From contig JADJYJ010000008.1 in the NCBI GenBank assembly GCA_016719785.1, forward strand, positions 1-64,000: 64,000 nucleotides of DNA. Direction: 5' to 3'. The notes below the pieces were generated by a model. That model was not told the DNA's origin. It searched no databases and was given only the letters and a program-made list of their open reading frames with translations. This document shows, piece after piece, positions 9,422 to 16,596 of the stretch (within the stretch, counting starts at the first letter, position 1; every line of letters starts with the position of its first letter). Source of the stretch: Candidatus Amarolinea dominans. GTDB taxonomy: Bacteria; Chloroflexota; Anaerolineae; SSC4; Amarolineaceae. The position numbers were made by a program, and so were the translations under genes.

Positions 9422-9578
9422 CTACGCCGCTTCCGCGTACAGCCGGCGCTGCAACTCCGCCATCGTTGTGCGGAACCGCTGCGAGTCGCCGCCGAAGCGG
9501 CGCAGCACACCCCGCGCCTCGCCCATCTCGCTCCTTCCAGGCCAGGAACTGCGCAAAGTCCTCATAGGGGATTATGGC
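9422..9578 (-). pseudogene. 3' half of a Phd/YefM-type antitoxin gene cut by the IS21 element
   Basis: Reading away from the IS end on the minus strand gives AIIPYEDFAQFLAWKE, then, after a one-base shift, MGEARGVLRRFGGDSQ and AELQRRLYAEAA followed by a stop at 9422-9424. Joined to the half at 12034-12155 through the 8-bp duplicated target, the reading is continuous (SRPEAAIIPYEDF), as expected for a Phd-fold antitoxin. The extra frameshift within this half is separate from the insertion. Confidence 0.75.
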
Positions 9579-9626
9579 TGTTCAACGACAACTATAATTA
9601 CTCATTGACGACAATTAGAACTGCCC
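9579..9626 (+). repeat. IS21 left terminal inverted repeat
   Basis: Begins TGTTCAACGACAACTATAAT and contains a second box, GACGACAATTAGAA. It aligns with the reverse complement of the right end over 48 bases. The 8-bp target copy ATTATGGC lies immediately outside at 9571-9578. Confidence 0.9.
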
Positions 9627-9688
9627 ACTAGGAAGCAGCAGGCAGGTCAGGTAAACTTCCTCTGATCATGAAGGAGAGGGAGGATAAG

Positions 9689-11186
9689 ATGACTTGTACC
9701 GATGCTCAAGTGAGGCTAGCAATGCGTGAACGAACGAAAGGCCGTACCCAAGAACAATCGGCCGTCAAAGCGAACATTAAAAGTCGAAAAACGGTTGCTA
9801 AGTATGAGGAGCTGGAACAACTTCCCAGTGAAGTGCAGCAACCACGGGCATATCGCACGCGAGACGACCCGTTTAGTGACTATTGGCCGAAGGTAGAGCA
9901 GATGTTAGCAGCTGCTCCAGAACTGGAAGCCAAAACGCTTTTCGAGTGGTTGTGCGAACAGCAGCCAGATAAGTATCAGGAAGGCCAGTTGCGAACCCTA
10001 CAACGGCGGATAGCCGAGTGGCGGGCGATACACCTGGCCCAGATCGCTGTTTTGGCGCAGGTCCACCGACCAGGCGAAATTCTGCAGACGGATGGCACCT
10101 GGCTAACGGAGTTAGGGGCGACAATTGCCGGTGAGTCCTTCAAGCATGTGCTGATTCACAGCGTGTTACCCTACTCCAACTGGGAATGGGGGGTGGTGGC
10201 ACAATCGGAATCACTATTGGCGTACCAGCGCGCCTTGCAGGTGACCCTGTTCAACTTGGGCGCGGTGCCGGTGTACCATCAGACCGACAATTCGTCGGCG
10301 GTTACCCACTCACTGAGCGCCAGCGATGAGTTGGGCCGGGAGTATAATCTGGCTTACCTGGCTCTCTTGAAGCATTATGGGATGCAGCCGCGGACCATCC
10401 ATGTCGGCAGCCCCGAAGAGAACGGTGACATCGAAGCGGCCAACGGTGCGCTCAAGCAGGCGTTGCGCCAGCATCTGCTACTGCGCAGCAGCTCCGGATT
10501 TTGCCTCCGTGACAGATTATGAGCACTTCATCGCTCAGGTGATGACCCGGCGCAACGAACGTCGGCGGGAGCGCCTGGCCGAGGAATTAGCGGTGATGAA
10601 GCCACTGACGGTACCTCCGCTGGAATCGTATCAAGAATGCCGGGTGAGAGTCGGCCGGGGTAGCATGATCCGGGTGCAGCACAATGCCTACTCCGTACCG
10701 ACCAGCCTGATTGGCCAAATGGTCATCGTTCACATCCATGAGTGGCACCTGGAAGTCTACTTCCGGCGAAACCTGATGGCAAAGATGCCCCGCCTTGTGG
10801 GCCAAAATCAGTATCAACTGAACTATCGGCACTTAGTGGATAGCCTGCTACGCAAACCCGGCGGCTTTCCGGGATTACCGTTACCGGGAAGCCTTGTTTC
10901 CGACCGTTGTTTTCCGGCAAGCCTGGGAAATCTTGAACCAGTGGCACTCACCGCGCAAAGCCGACCTGATCTACCTACGCATCGTGCATTGGGCGGCGCA
11001 CCCCTGGAAAGTGACGTGGAAGCCGCACTGAAACGTTTGCTGGAGAGTCCAGAAACCTGGGATGACACCGACGTTGAACGCTTGATCAAGTCTCCATCAC
11101 CAGCGATACCCCAGTTGGCGACATCATCAGTCAATCTGGCCCAGTACGATGCCCTACTCAGGGAGGTGAACGATGACAGTGCTTGA
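9689..11186 (+). pseudogene. istA: IS21 transposase IstA, broken by about three frameshifts
   Basis: DDE (rve) transposase. The start at 9689 follows GAGAGGGAGG; an ATG at 9668 is an alternative. The first frame carries the integrase core: LQTDGTWLTE, VYHQTDNSS (second D) and SPEENGDIEAANG (the catalytic E region). Continuity is lost near 10490, where the second frame picks up FASVTDYEHFIAQV. It is lost again between about 10870 and 11010, where a third frame reads DYRYREALFPTVVFRQAWEI before the second frame resumes. The C-terminal HNAYSVPTSLIGQ is usual for IstA. Single-base indels explain all the shifts. Confidence 0.88.
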
Positions 11187-11974
11187 ACCAATTGCGCAAC
11201 ACTGCAAACGCCTGCGGCTGCCCAGCATCGCCGAGGCCGTACCGGAAGCCCTGAGCCTGGCCCAGCAGCAGGACTGGTCTCTCGAGGAGTTTCCTGCTCT
11301 ATCTGTTAGAGCAGGAAACAGCCGGTCGCCAGCAGCGTCGGGTTGAGCGCTTGCTACGTGAGGCTCACCTACCACCCGACAAAACCCTGGCCCGGTTTGA
11401 GCAGTCCCGGCTGCCTTTACGCTTGCGCCGCCAATTAGCTGGCCTGATCGAGGGCGGTTTCATCAAGGAGGCAGAAAACATATTGATTTTTGGGCCAACC
11501 CGGACTGGGAAAACACATTTGGCCGCCGCGTTGGCTTACGAATGGATTCACCACGATTACAGCGTCTGGTTCACTCCGACCTATAAACTGGTCGACGGCT
11601 TACCGCGAGCCAAACGGGACTATGCACTGGAACCGGAACTGAAACGGCTCGATCGCTTTCAGGTGGTCATCCTCGATGACATCGGCTATGTTCAGCAGAG
11701 CCGGGAAGAAATGGAAGTGTTATTCACTTTTCTGGCTGAGCGTTATGAGCGCCGCAGCGTAGTGATCACCTCCAATCTCGTGTTTTCACAGTGGGATCAA
11801 ATCTTCAAAGATCCCTTGACCACGGCCGCGGCGATCGACCGCGTGGTTCATCACAGTCGGATCATCGAGTTCGGGTCCGAAATGACCAGTATGCGAGCGG
11901 AAGCAGCCGCCCGCCGCCAATCACAGGAAATGGGTCAGGCTCAGCCTGGCCAGGTTGAGGCAATTCGAAACTAA
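11173..11974 (+). pseudogene. istB: IS21 helper ATPase IstB, one frameshift
   Basis: DnaC-like AAA+ helper of IstA. The start at 11173 follows GGGAGGTGAACG and overlaps the istA stop. The N-terminal frame (MTVLEPIAQHCKRLRLPSIA) shifts near 11291, where one extra T in GAGTTTCCTG diverts it. The other frame continues as LLYLLEQETAGRQQRR and runs to 11974. The ATPase core is present: Walker A FGPTRTGKTHLA (the usual form is GPPGTGKTHLA), Walker B VVILDDIGY, and SNLVFSQWD. Restored length is about 265 residues, normal for IstB. Confidence 0.88.
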
Positions 11975-11985
11975 CCATTCAAAAT

Positions 11986-12033
11986 GGGTAATTCTAATTG
12001 TCGCTGATGTGTAAATCTAATTGTCGCTTGACA
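11986..12033 (-). repeat. IS21 right terminal inverted repeat
   Basis: On the minus strand it begins TGTCAAGCGACAATTAGATT and contains a second box, AGCGACAATTAGAA. The matching 8-bp target copy ATTATGGC follows on the plus strand at 12034-12041. Confidence 0.9.
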
Positions 12034-12155
12034 ATTATGGCCGCTTCGGGCCGGCTGCCGCGCGTGAGCACGTAGGGCACATGATTCTTGACGACCTCAT
12101 CAAGGATGGTGCGAAATCGGCGCTGCAAGTCGGTGACGCCAATGATTTGATGCAT
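12034..12155 (-). pseudogene. 5' half of the Phd/YefM-type antitoxin gene cut by the IS21 element
   Basis: Starts at 12155 with MHQIIGVTDLQRRFRTILDE, continues VVKNHVPYVLTRGSRPEAA, and is interrupted at 12034 by the IS. The N-terminal dimerisation and DNA-binding pattern (TDLQRRFRTILDEV, then PYVLTRG) is that of the Phd/YefM antitoxin fold. A GAGG box is five bases before the ATG, and a TATAAT box lies upstream near 12200 on the minus strand, so the promoter is still present. No toxin gene is recognisable next to either half. Confidence 0.8.
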
Positions 12156-12198
12156 AGCTGCCTCACTTTGAATAGCACTACAAAGTTTGCTATGAATT

Positions 12199-12261
12199 AT
12201 AACACGGCGACGCCGTTACGCCGCACCGCGTACAGCCGGCGTTGCAGCTCGGTCAGCCGGC
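12199..12261 (-). pseudogene. Fragment resembling a second Phd-type antitoxin tail
   Basis: The minus strand reads RRLTELQRRLYAVRRNGV, close to the tail AELQRRLYAEAA of the split antitoxin at 9422. It has no start or other domain and abuts the duplicated beta-helix fragment at 12262. It looks like debris from an earlier rearrangement. Confidence 0.45.
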
Positions 12262-12480
12262 GGCAGCGTGTTTGGCGTGACCACCTTCGCCATTCCCGCC
12301 TTCCCCGCCTGGGCATCGCTGACCCCGCCGGTCCCGGCCGGCAACCCACGCGTCGCCAGCGGCCCGCCCGGCGCCTACACCGGTCAGGGCGCTGCTGCGT
12401 TCCGGCGCTCCTACCTGCCGCTCGTGGTCTCCGTCACCTGAGATGACATTTTTACCCCTAAAACTGTCTGTCTATTGACA
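12262..12480 (+). pseudogene. Truncated duplicate of the 3' end and downstream promoter of the beta-helix lipoprotein gene
   Basis: Matches 15279-15533 closely at the DNA level, with about 36 bases missing in the middle (the GNLDNTVATDRAGN segment). The copied coding part reads VFGVTTFAIPAFPAWASL and ends SYLPLVVSVT with a TGA at 12439-12441. The copy continues past the stop into the spacer, up to and including the TTGACA box. The rest of the gene is absent, so this is a remnant of a duplication. Confidence 0.88.
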
Positions 12481-12503
12481 AATTTGCCAGTGTTTGATAA
12501 GAT
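12475..12503 (+). promoter_or_regulatory. Sigma-70-type promoter giving a leaderless start for the DUF4143 ATPase
   Basis: TTGACA at 12475-12480, a 17-base spacer and TAAGAT at 12498-12503. The ATG of the next gene (12510) lies six bases after the -10 box, where transcription would start, so the mRNA is probably leaderless. The region is homologous to the promoter at 15528-15556. Confidence 0.7.
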
Positions 12504-12509
12504 ACACCT

Positions 12510-13700
12510 ATGTACATCAGAATTGTCGAAAAAAGGCTCCTTTCGCTGCTGGAAACGCCGGAAATCCTGGTTCTGTACGGGCCGCGACGCGTGGGGAAGA
12601 CAACGCTCCTGCGCAAGCTGCACGCGCAGATTCAGCCGTCGCATCCAACCATTTTCTATACCCTGGACGACCCGACGGCCCAGGCCATTTTCGGTGAGCC
12701 TGCGACCGCGCGGTTGGAACGTATCTTCGCCGAGCTTGGCTTTGTCCCTGAGCGCCGAGCCTTCCTCTTCCTGGATGAAATCCAGAGCTTTCCCCAAATT
12801 GATCTACTGCTGAAATTGATTTTTGATCACTTTCCGCATGTGAAGGTGATCGCGACGTCGTCTTCCTCCTTGCTTCTTCTGCAGAACCTGACCGACAGCC
12901 TGGCCGGCCGCAAATACTTCATCGAGCTGCTGCCGTTGACGTTGAGCGAAGTGATGGGTATCGAGATTGATGACCCCTTCACATTCCCGGAGCGCATCAC
13001 GCAGCAGGACGCGCTGAACGAATGGCTGCGTTCGTTTGCCGTTTACGGTTCCTATCCAGAGATCATAACGCGGCCTGCGGTCGAGGAGAAGCAAGCCAAG
13101 CTGCGCGATATTCTGGATAGTGCGCTCTACAAAGACATCTTCTTATTCGAGCGCCTGAAAGCTCCCCAGGTGCTCATCAAACTGATGACGCTGCTGGCGC
13201 ACCAGATTGGCAACCTGGTCAATCTGAACGAGTTAGCATCCCAACTTGGCATGGGTCGCAACTCCGTTGAGCAGTACATTGCGACGCTGGAAAAATACTT
13301 CCTGGTTTTTCGGCTGCCGCCCTTCGAGCGCAACCTGCGCAGCGAAATCAACGCAAAGCAGAAAGTCTACTTCTGGGATTTGGGTATCCGCAACGCCGTC
13401 ATCAATCGCTTCACGCCGTTCGATGCGCGTGACGATAGGGGCGCCCTGTTCGAGAACCTGGTCGTAGCTGCGCTGTTGAAACGCAACCTGTACGCGCGCC
13501 GTCCGTTCAACACCTACTTCTGGCGGACTCATGAAGGGTATGAAATTGACCTGGTGTTGGAAAACGTTCAGCGCCAGGAACTATGGGCGATGCAAACTAC
13601 GACCACCGGCAAAGCCAGCTTCTCGCGCGCATTCGCCAGCTACCAGCCAACCCAATCTCTCGTCGTCAACCTGGAGAACGGGTATCGTTTCTGTTGGTAA
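12510..13700 (+). CDS. AAA_14/DUF4143 ATPase
   Basis: 396 residues. Walker A is LYGPRRVGKTTLLRKL (residues about 22-37) and Walker B is RRAFLFLDEIQSF. A sensor-like VIATSSSSLLL follows, then the C-terminal DUF4143 nuclease-like domain with YFWDLGIRNAVI, GALFENLVVAALL and YFWRTHEGYEIDLVLE. These last residues supply the E...D.E pattern seen in restriction-like folds. The family is common, mobile and of unproven function; links to toxin-antitoxin or defence have been suggested. The gene appears leaderless and lies in a decayed patch. The frame is complete. Confidence 0.9.
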   Translation: MYIRIVEKRLLSLLETPEILVLYGPRRVGKTTLLRKLHAQIQPSHPTIFYTLDDPTAQAIFGEPATARLERIFAELGFVPERRAFLFLDEIQSFPQIDLLLKLIFDHFPHVKVIATSSSSLLLLQNLTDSLAGRKYFIELLPLTLSEVMGIEIDDPFTFPERITQQDALNEWLRSFAVYGSYPEIITRPAVEEKQAKLRDILDSALYKDIFLFERLKAPQVLIKLMTLLAHQIGNLVNLNELASQLGMGRNSVEQYIATLEKYFLVFRLPPFERNLRSEINAKQKVYFWDLGIRNAVINRFTPFDARDDRGALFENLVVAALLKRNLYARRPFNTYFWRTHEGYEIDLVLENVQRQELWAMQTTTTGKASFSRAFASYQPTQSLVVNLENGYRFCW

Positions 13701-13847
13701 TTGGTAAAACGAAGGTCACCATCAGAAGCCCCGAACGAGTCCTCAGTTCGTCACAGAAACGAACAGCGTTAGATGATGACGCCGTTTGGGATTCGCGGCC
13801 GCTTTGCGCTACAATACCTCTGCATCCACACGAAAAGAGGTTCACCC

Positions 13848-15494
13848 ATGCGCGCTTTCCGTCTCATCCTGCTCTCGCTCCTGCTGCTTGTCGCCAGTTC
13901 CGCCTGCGGCTCTGCGCCCGCGCCGGGCGCCAGTGCGCCGCCGCCCACGGCCGCGGTGCGTTCGACTGATCTTCCGCACGCCAGCGCCGCCAGCGCGGGC
14001 CGTTACGACATCGGTGCGCCGGCGCTGATGACCGATCTCTGGGTTGACCCGGTTCATGGCGCTGACAGCCACAGCGGCGCCAGCCGCGACCAGGCCCTGC
14101 GCACCATCAGCGCCGCCTGGAATCAGATCCCCACCGCAACGCCGTTGACGAACGGCTACCGCATCTGGCTGGTGGCCGGAGACTACACTGAAGACTATTT
14201 TCCGGTCTATTGGGAACAGCGCTATGGCACGCAAACCGCGCCCATCATCATCCAATCGGCCGACGGCCCCCTGGCCGCGCGGCTGCAAGGCTCACTCAAC
14301 GTGTACGATGTCCGCTACCTGTACTGGATTGATCTGGAGGTGCGCAACGCGGGCGATGTTTTTCACTGTGAACTGTGCGACCATCTGCTCCTGCGCGGGG
14401 TGCGCTTCGACGGCGGCAATCGCCAGGCGCATGAGACGATCAAGGTCAACCAGTCGCGGGATGTTTACATCGAGGACAGCGATATCGGCGGGAGCTATGA
14501 GAACGCCATTGACTTCGTGGCCGTGCAGTACGGCCACATCGTGGGCAATCGGATTCACACCGCCGATGATTGGTGCATCTACCTGAAGGGCGGCTCGGCC
14601 TATTACCGGATCGAGGGCAATGAGATCTACGACTGCGGCACCGGCGGGTTCACCGCAGGCCAGGGCACCGGCTTCGAGTACATGGTGTCGCCCTGGCTGC
14701 ACTACGAGGCCTACGACCTGAAATTCATCAACAACGTGGTGCATGACACAGAGGGCGCCGGGTTTGGCGTCAACGGCGGTTACAATATCCTGCTGGCTTA
14801 CAATACGCTCTACCGCGTGGGCACGCGCAGCCACGGCATGGAGTTCGTCTTTGGCCTGCGCACGTGCGATGGCGACACGGCGCGGTGCAGCGCCAATCAG
14901 AGCGCGGGCGGCTGGGGCACAGCCAACAGCCAGGAAGAGCCGATCCCCAACCGCAACCTCTACGTGTTCAACAACATCCTCTACAACCCCGCGGGCGTGC
15001 AGAGCCAGTGGCAGCATTTCGCCATCTACGGCCCGCGCCAGCCCTCGCCCGGCTCGAACATCCCCGCCCCGGCCAGGACCGATGACAACTTGCAGATACG
15101 CGGCAACCTCATCTGGAACGGCCCGGCCGATCTGCCGCTCGGCATCGAAGGCGGCGAGGCCTGCCAGGCCGGCAACCCCACCTGCAATGCTGACCAACTG
15201 CGCGCCGACAACGCCATCAACACCATCGAGCCGGCCCTGGTTGATCCCGCCCACGGCGATTTTCGACCGGTTGCCGGGGGCAGCGTGTTTGGCGTGACCA
15301 CCTTCGCCATTCCCGCCTTCCCCGCCTGGGCATCGCTGACCCCGCCGGTTCCGGCCGGCAACCTGGACAACACCGTCGCGACGGATCGCGCCGGCAATCC
15401 GCGCACCGCCAGCGGCCCGCCCGGCGCCTACACCGGTCAGGACGCCGCCACGTTCCGGCGCTCCTACCTTCCCCTCGTGGTCTCCGTCACTTGA
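13848..15494 (+). CDS. Secreted lipoprotein with a right-handed parallel beta-helix
   Basis: 548 residues from the ATG at 13848, which has AAGAGG upstream; a longer frame to 13773 lacks support. The lipoprotein signal is clear: LILLSLLLLVASSACGS, with C about residue 20, then an Ala/Pro-rich linker. The body starts DLWVDPVHGADSHSGASR (the usual N-terminal cap of bacterial right-handed beta-helix proteins) and continues with coil repeats such as VYIEDSDIGGSYENAIDF, YRIEGNEIYDCG and LLAYNTLYRVG. This fold is typical of polysaccharide lyases and surface carbohydrate-binding proteins; a substrate cannot be named. The last 85 codons and the downstream promoter are duplicated at 12262. Confidence 0.85.
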   Translation: MRAFRLILLSLLLLVASSACGSAPAPGASAPPPTAAVRSTDLPHASAASAGRYDIGAPALMTDLWVDPVHGADSHSGASRDQALRTISAAWNQIPTATPLTNGYRIWLVAGDYTEDYFPVYWEQRYGTQTAPIIIQSADGPLAARLQGSLNVYDVRYLYWIDLEVRNAGDVFHCELCDHLLLRGVRFDGGNRQAHETIKVNQSRDVYIEDSDIGGSYENAIDFVAVQYGHIVGNRIHTADDWCIYLKGGSAYYRIEGNEIYDCGTGGFTAGQGTGFEYMVSPWLHYEAYDLKFINNVVHDTEGAGFGVNGGYNILLAYNTLYRVGTRSHGMEFVFGLRTCDGDTARCSANQSAGGWGTANSQEEPIPNRNLYVFNNILYNPAGVQSQWQHFAIYGPRQPSPGSNIPAPARTDDNLQIRGNLIWNGPADLPLGIEGGEACQAGNPTCNADQLRADNAINTIEPALVDPAHGDFRPVAGGSVFGVTTFAIPAFPAWASLTPPVPAGNLDNTVATDRAGNPRTASGPPGAYTGQDAATFRRSYLPLVVSVT

Positions 15495-15527
15495 GATGAC
15501 ATTTTTACCCCCAAAAATATCAATGTG

Positions 15528-15556
15528 TTGACAAAATTTCCGGTTTCTGATACGAT
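15528..15556 (+). promoter_or_regulatory. Sigma-70-type promoter upstream of the 15605 nucleotidyltransferase
   Basis: TTGACA at 15528-15533, a 17-base spacer and TACGAT at 15551-15556. The start of transcription would be near 15563, leaving about a 40-base leader. The upstream half is shared with the copy at 12475. Confidence 0.6.
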
Positions 15557-15604
15557 CAAGTCATCTATACTAGTGTTGGCCTTTGTGAGAAAGGGCGTCG
15601 CCTG

Positions 15605-16066
15605 ATGTTGGAGAAGACTCTGACCACCGCACAACTGCCGATCTGGGCTGAGGAATACGCTCATTCGGTAGCCTCGGTCTATCATCCAGACTGCATCATT
15701 CTGTTTGGATCGGTCGCGCGCAATATCCAAAAACAGGACAGCGACATTGACGTCCTCGTCATCGGCGGCGATCTGCCGATCAACTATCGCGAGCGCTTCC
15801 GCCTGCTCATGCGCCTGCGCCCACAACTTGCCCCAGTCCAGGTGCAAACCTTCACCCGCGCCGAATGGGAAATGATGATGGCCGACAAACACGTCACCGT
15901 CCTGGAAGCCCTGAGGGACGGCAAAGCGCTGCACGGACAGAGCCTGTTCACGCAATGGCGCCAGCAATTTCGGCACTGGCAAGATCTCGGTCTGCGCCGC
16001 ACCAACTGCTCCTGGGTGATTCCACCTGCCCTGCGACATGCACATCGCCAATCTCAATGTCCATAA
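15605..16066 (+). CDS. Nucleotidyltransferase domain protein
   Basis: 153 residues. The core motif is LFGSVARNIQKQDSDIDVLV (residues about 37-56), with GS and the D-x-D pair intact, followed by a PAP/MNT-like VQVQTFTRAEWEMM. The C-terminal 30 residues (LRRTNCSWVIPPALRHAH) look unlike the rest and may be a read-through after a frameshift. It is followed ten bases later by the small cysteine-motif protein, so the two may be co-transcribed. No HEPN partner is recognised. Confidence 0.8.
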   Translation: MLEKTLTTAQLPIWAEEYAHSVASVYHPDCIILFGSVARNIQKQDSDIDVLVIGGDLPINYRERFRLLMRLRPQLAPVQVQTFTRAEWEMMMADKHVTVLEALRDGKALHGQSLFTQWRQQFRHWQDLGLRRTNCSWVIPPALRHAHRQSQCP

Positions 16067-16076
16067 AGGATACACG

Positions 16077-16520
16077 ATGCACCCAGAAGATCAAGCCCAT
16101 GCTGCTTTGGCCAAAATGTTTGCCCTGGCCAAAGCCCAATTCGGCAGCGCTGTCAAGAGTCAATGGTTCTACGTTGACAATGGTTGTCCTGGCTGCGGAC
16201 GCGCAGTGGGCGCCATGAAGTTCAAGGGCGAAGACACGTTGTCGCTCAACGCCTTCATCTATCGCCCGCGCGGTGTGTTGATCGGCTACCTGTTGTGCGA
16301 GCGCTGCGCCAAGCAGGTGCTGGCCGCGGGCCAACGCAAGCCCGCCGTCGAAACGCCGCTGCACGCCACGATCGAGCAGGCGCTCATCAAGGCCTATCAG
16401 CGCTACATTACCTCGCTGGATGCCGGATATTTGGTAACGGCGCCTCCGAGAGGCGACCTGGATTGCCTCTTGCCTGTTTACGCCGGAGTTCCAAACACCA
16501 CTCGATTAAACGATTTCTAA
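16077..16520 (+). CDS. Hypothetical protein with two CxxC motifs
   Basis: 147 residues from the ATG at 16077, preceded by AAAGGA; an upstream ATG at 16038 would overlap the previous gene. Two cysteine pairs, NGCPGCGRAVG (about residues 36-46) and LCERCAKQV (about 75-83), could bind one zinc ion. Between them lies a beta-rich segment ending YRPRGVLIGYLL. I do not recognise the family. It follows the nucleotidyltransferase by ten bases. Confidence 0.6.
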   Translation: MHPEDQAHAALAKMFALAKAQFGSAVKSQWFYVDNGCPGCGRAVGAMKFKGEDTLSLNAFIYRPRGVLIGYLLCERCAKQVLAAGQRKPAVETPLHATIEQALIKAYQRYITSLDAGYLVTAPPRGDLDCLLPVYAGVPNTTRLNDF

Positions 16521-16596
16521 ACGCTTCTTTGCTATATTGCCCCAGGCAGAGCGCAGCATTGCGCTCTGCAGATACGCGCGCTGGAGGTGATTTCCG

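Larger units (their letters stand above)
9579..12033 (+). mobile_element. Complete IS21-family insertion sequence (2455 bp), coding regions frameshifted
   Basis: The ends are related 48-bp inverted repeats (9579-9626 and 11986-12033), both starting TG and each holding two spaced copies of a CGACAATTAGA-like box, the multiple terminal repeats typical of IS21. The element is flanked by an exact 8-bp direct repeat, ATTATGGC, at 9571-9578 and 12034-12041. Inside are istA and istB, overlapping by 14 bases in the usual order. Both are broken by single-base shifts, so this copy is probably not self-mobile if the sequence is correct. It sits inside an antitoxin gene. Confidence 0.93.
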
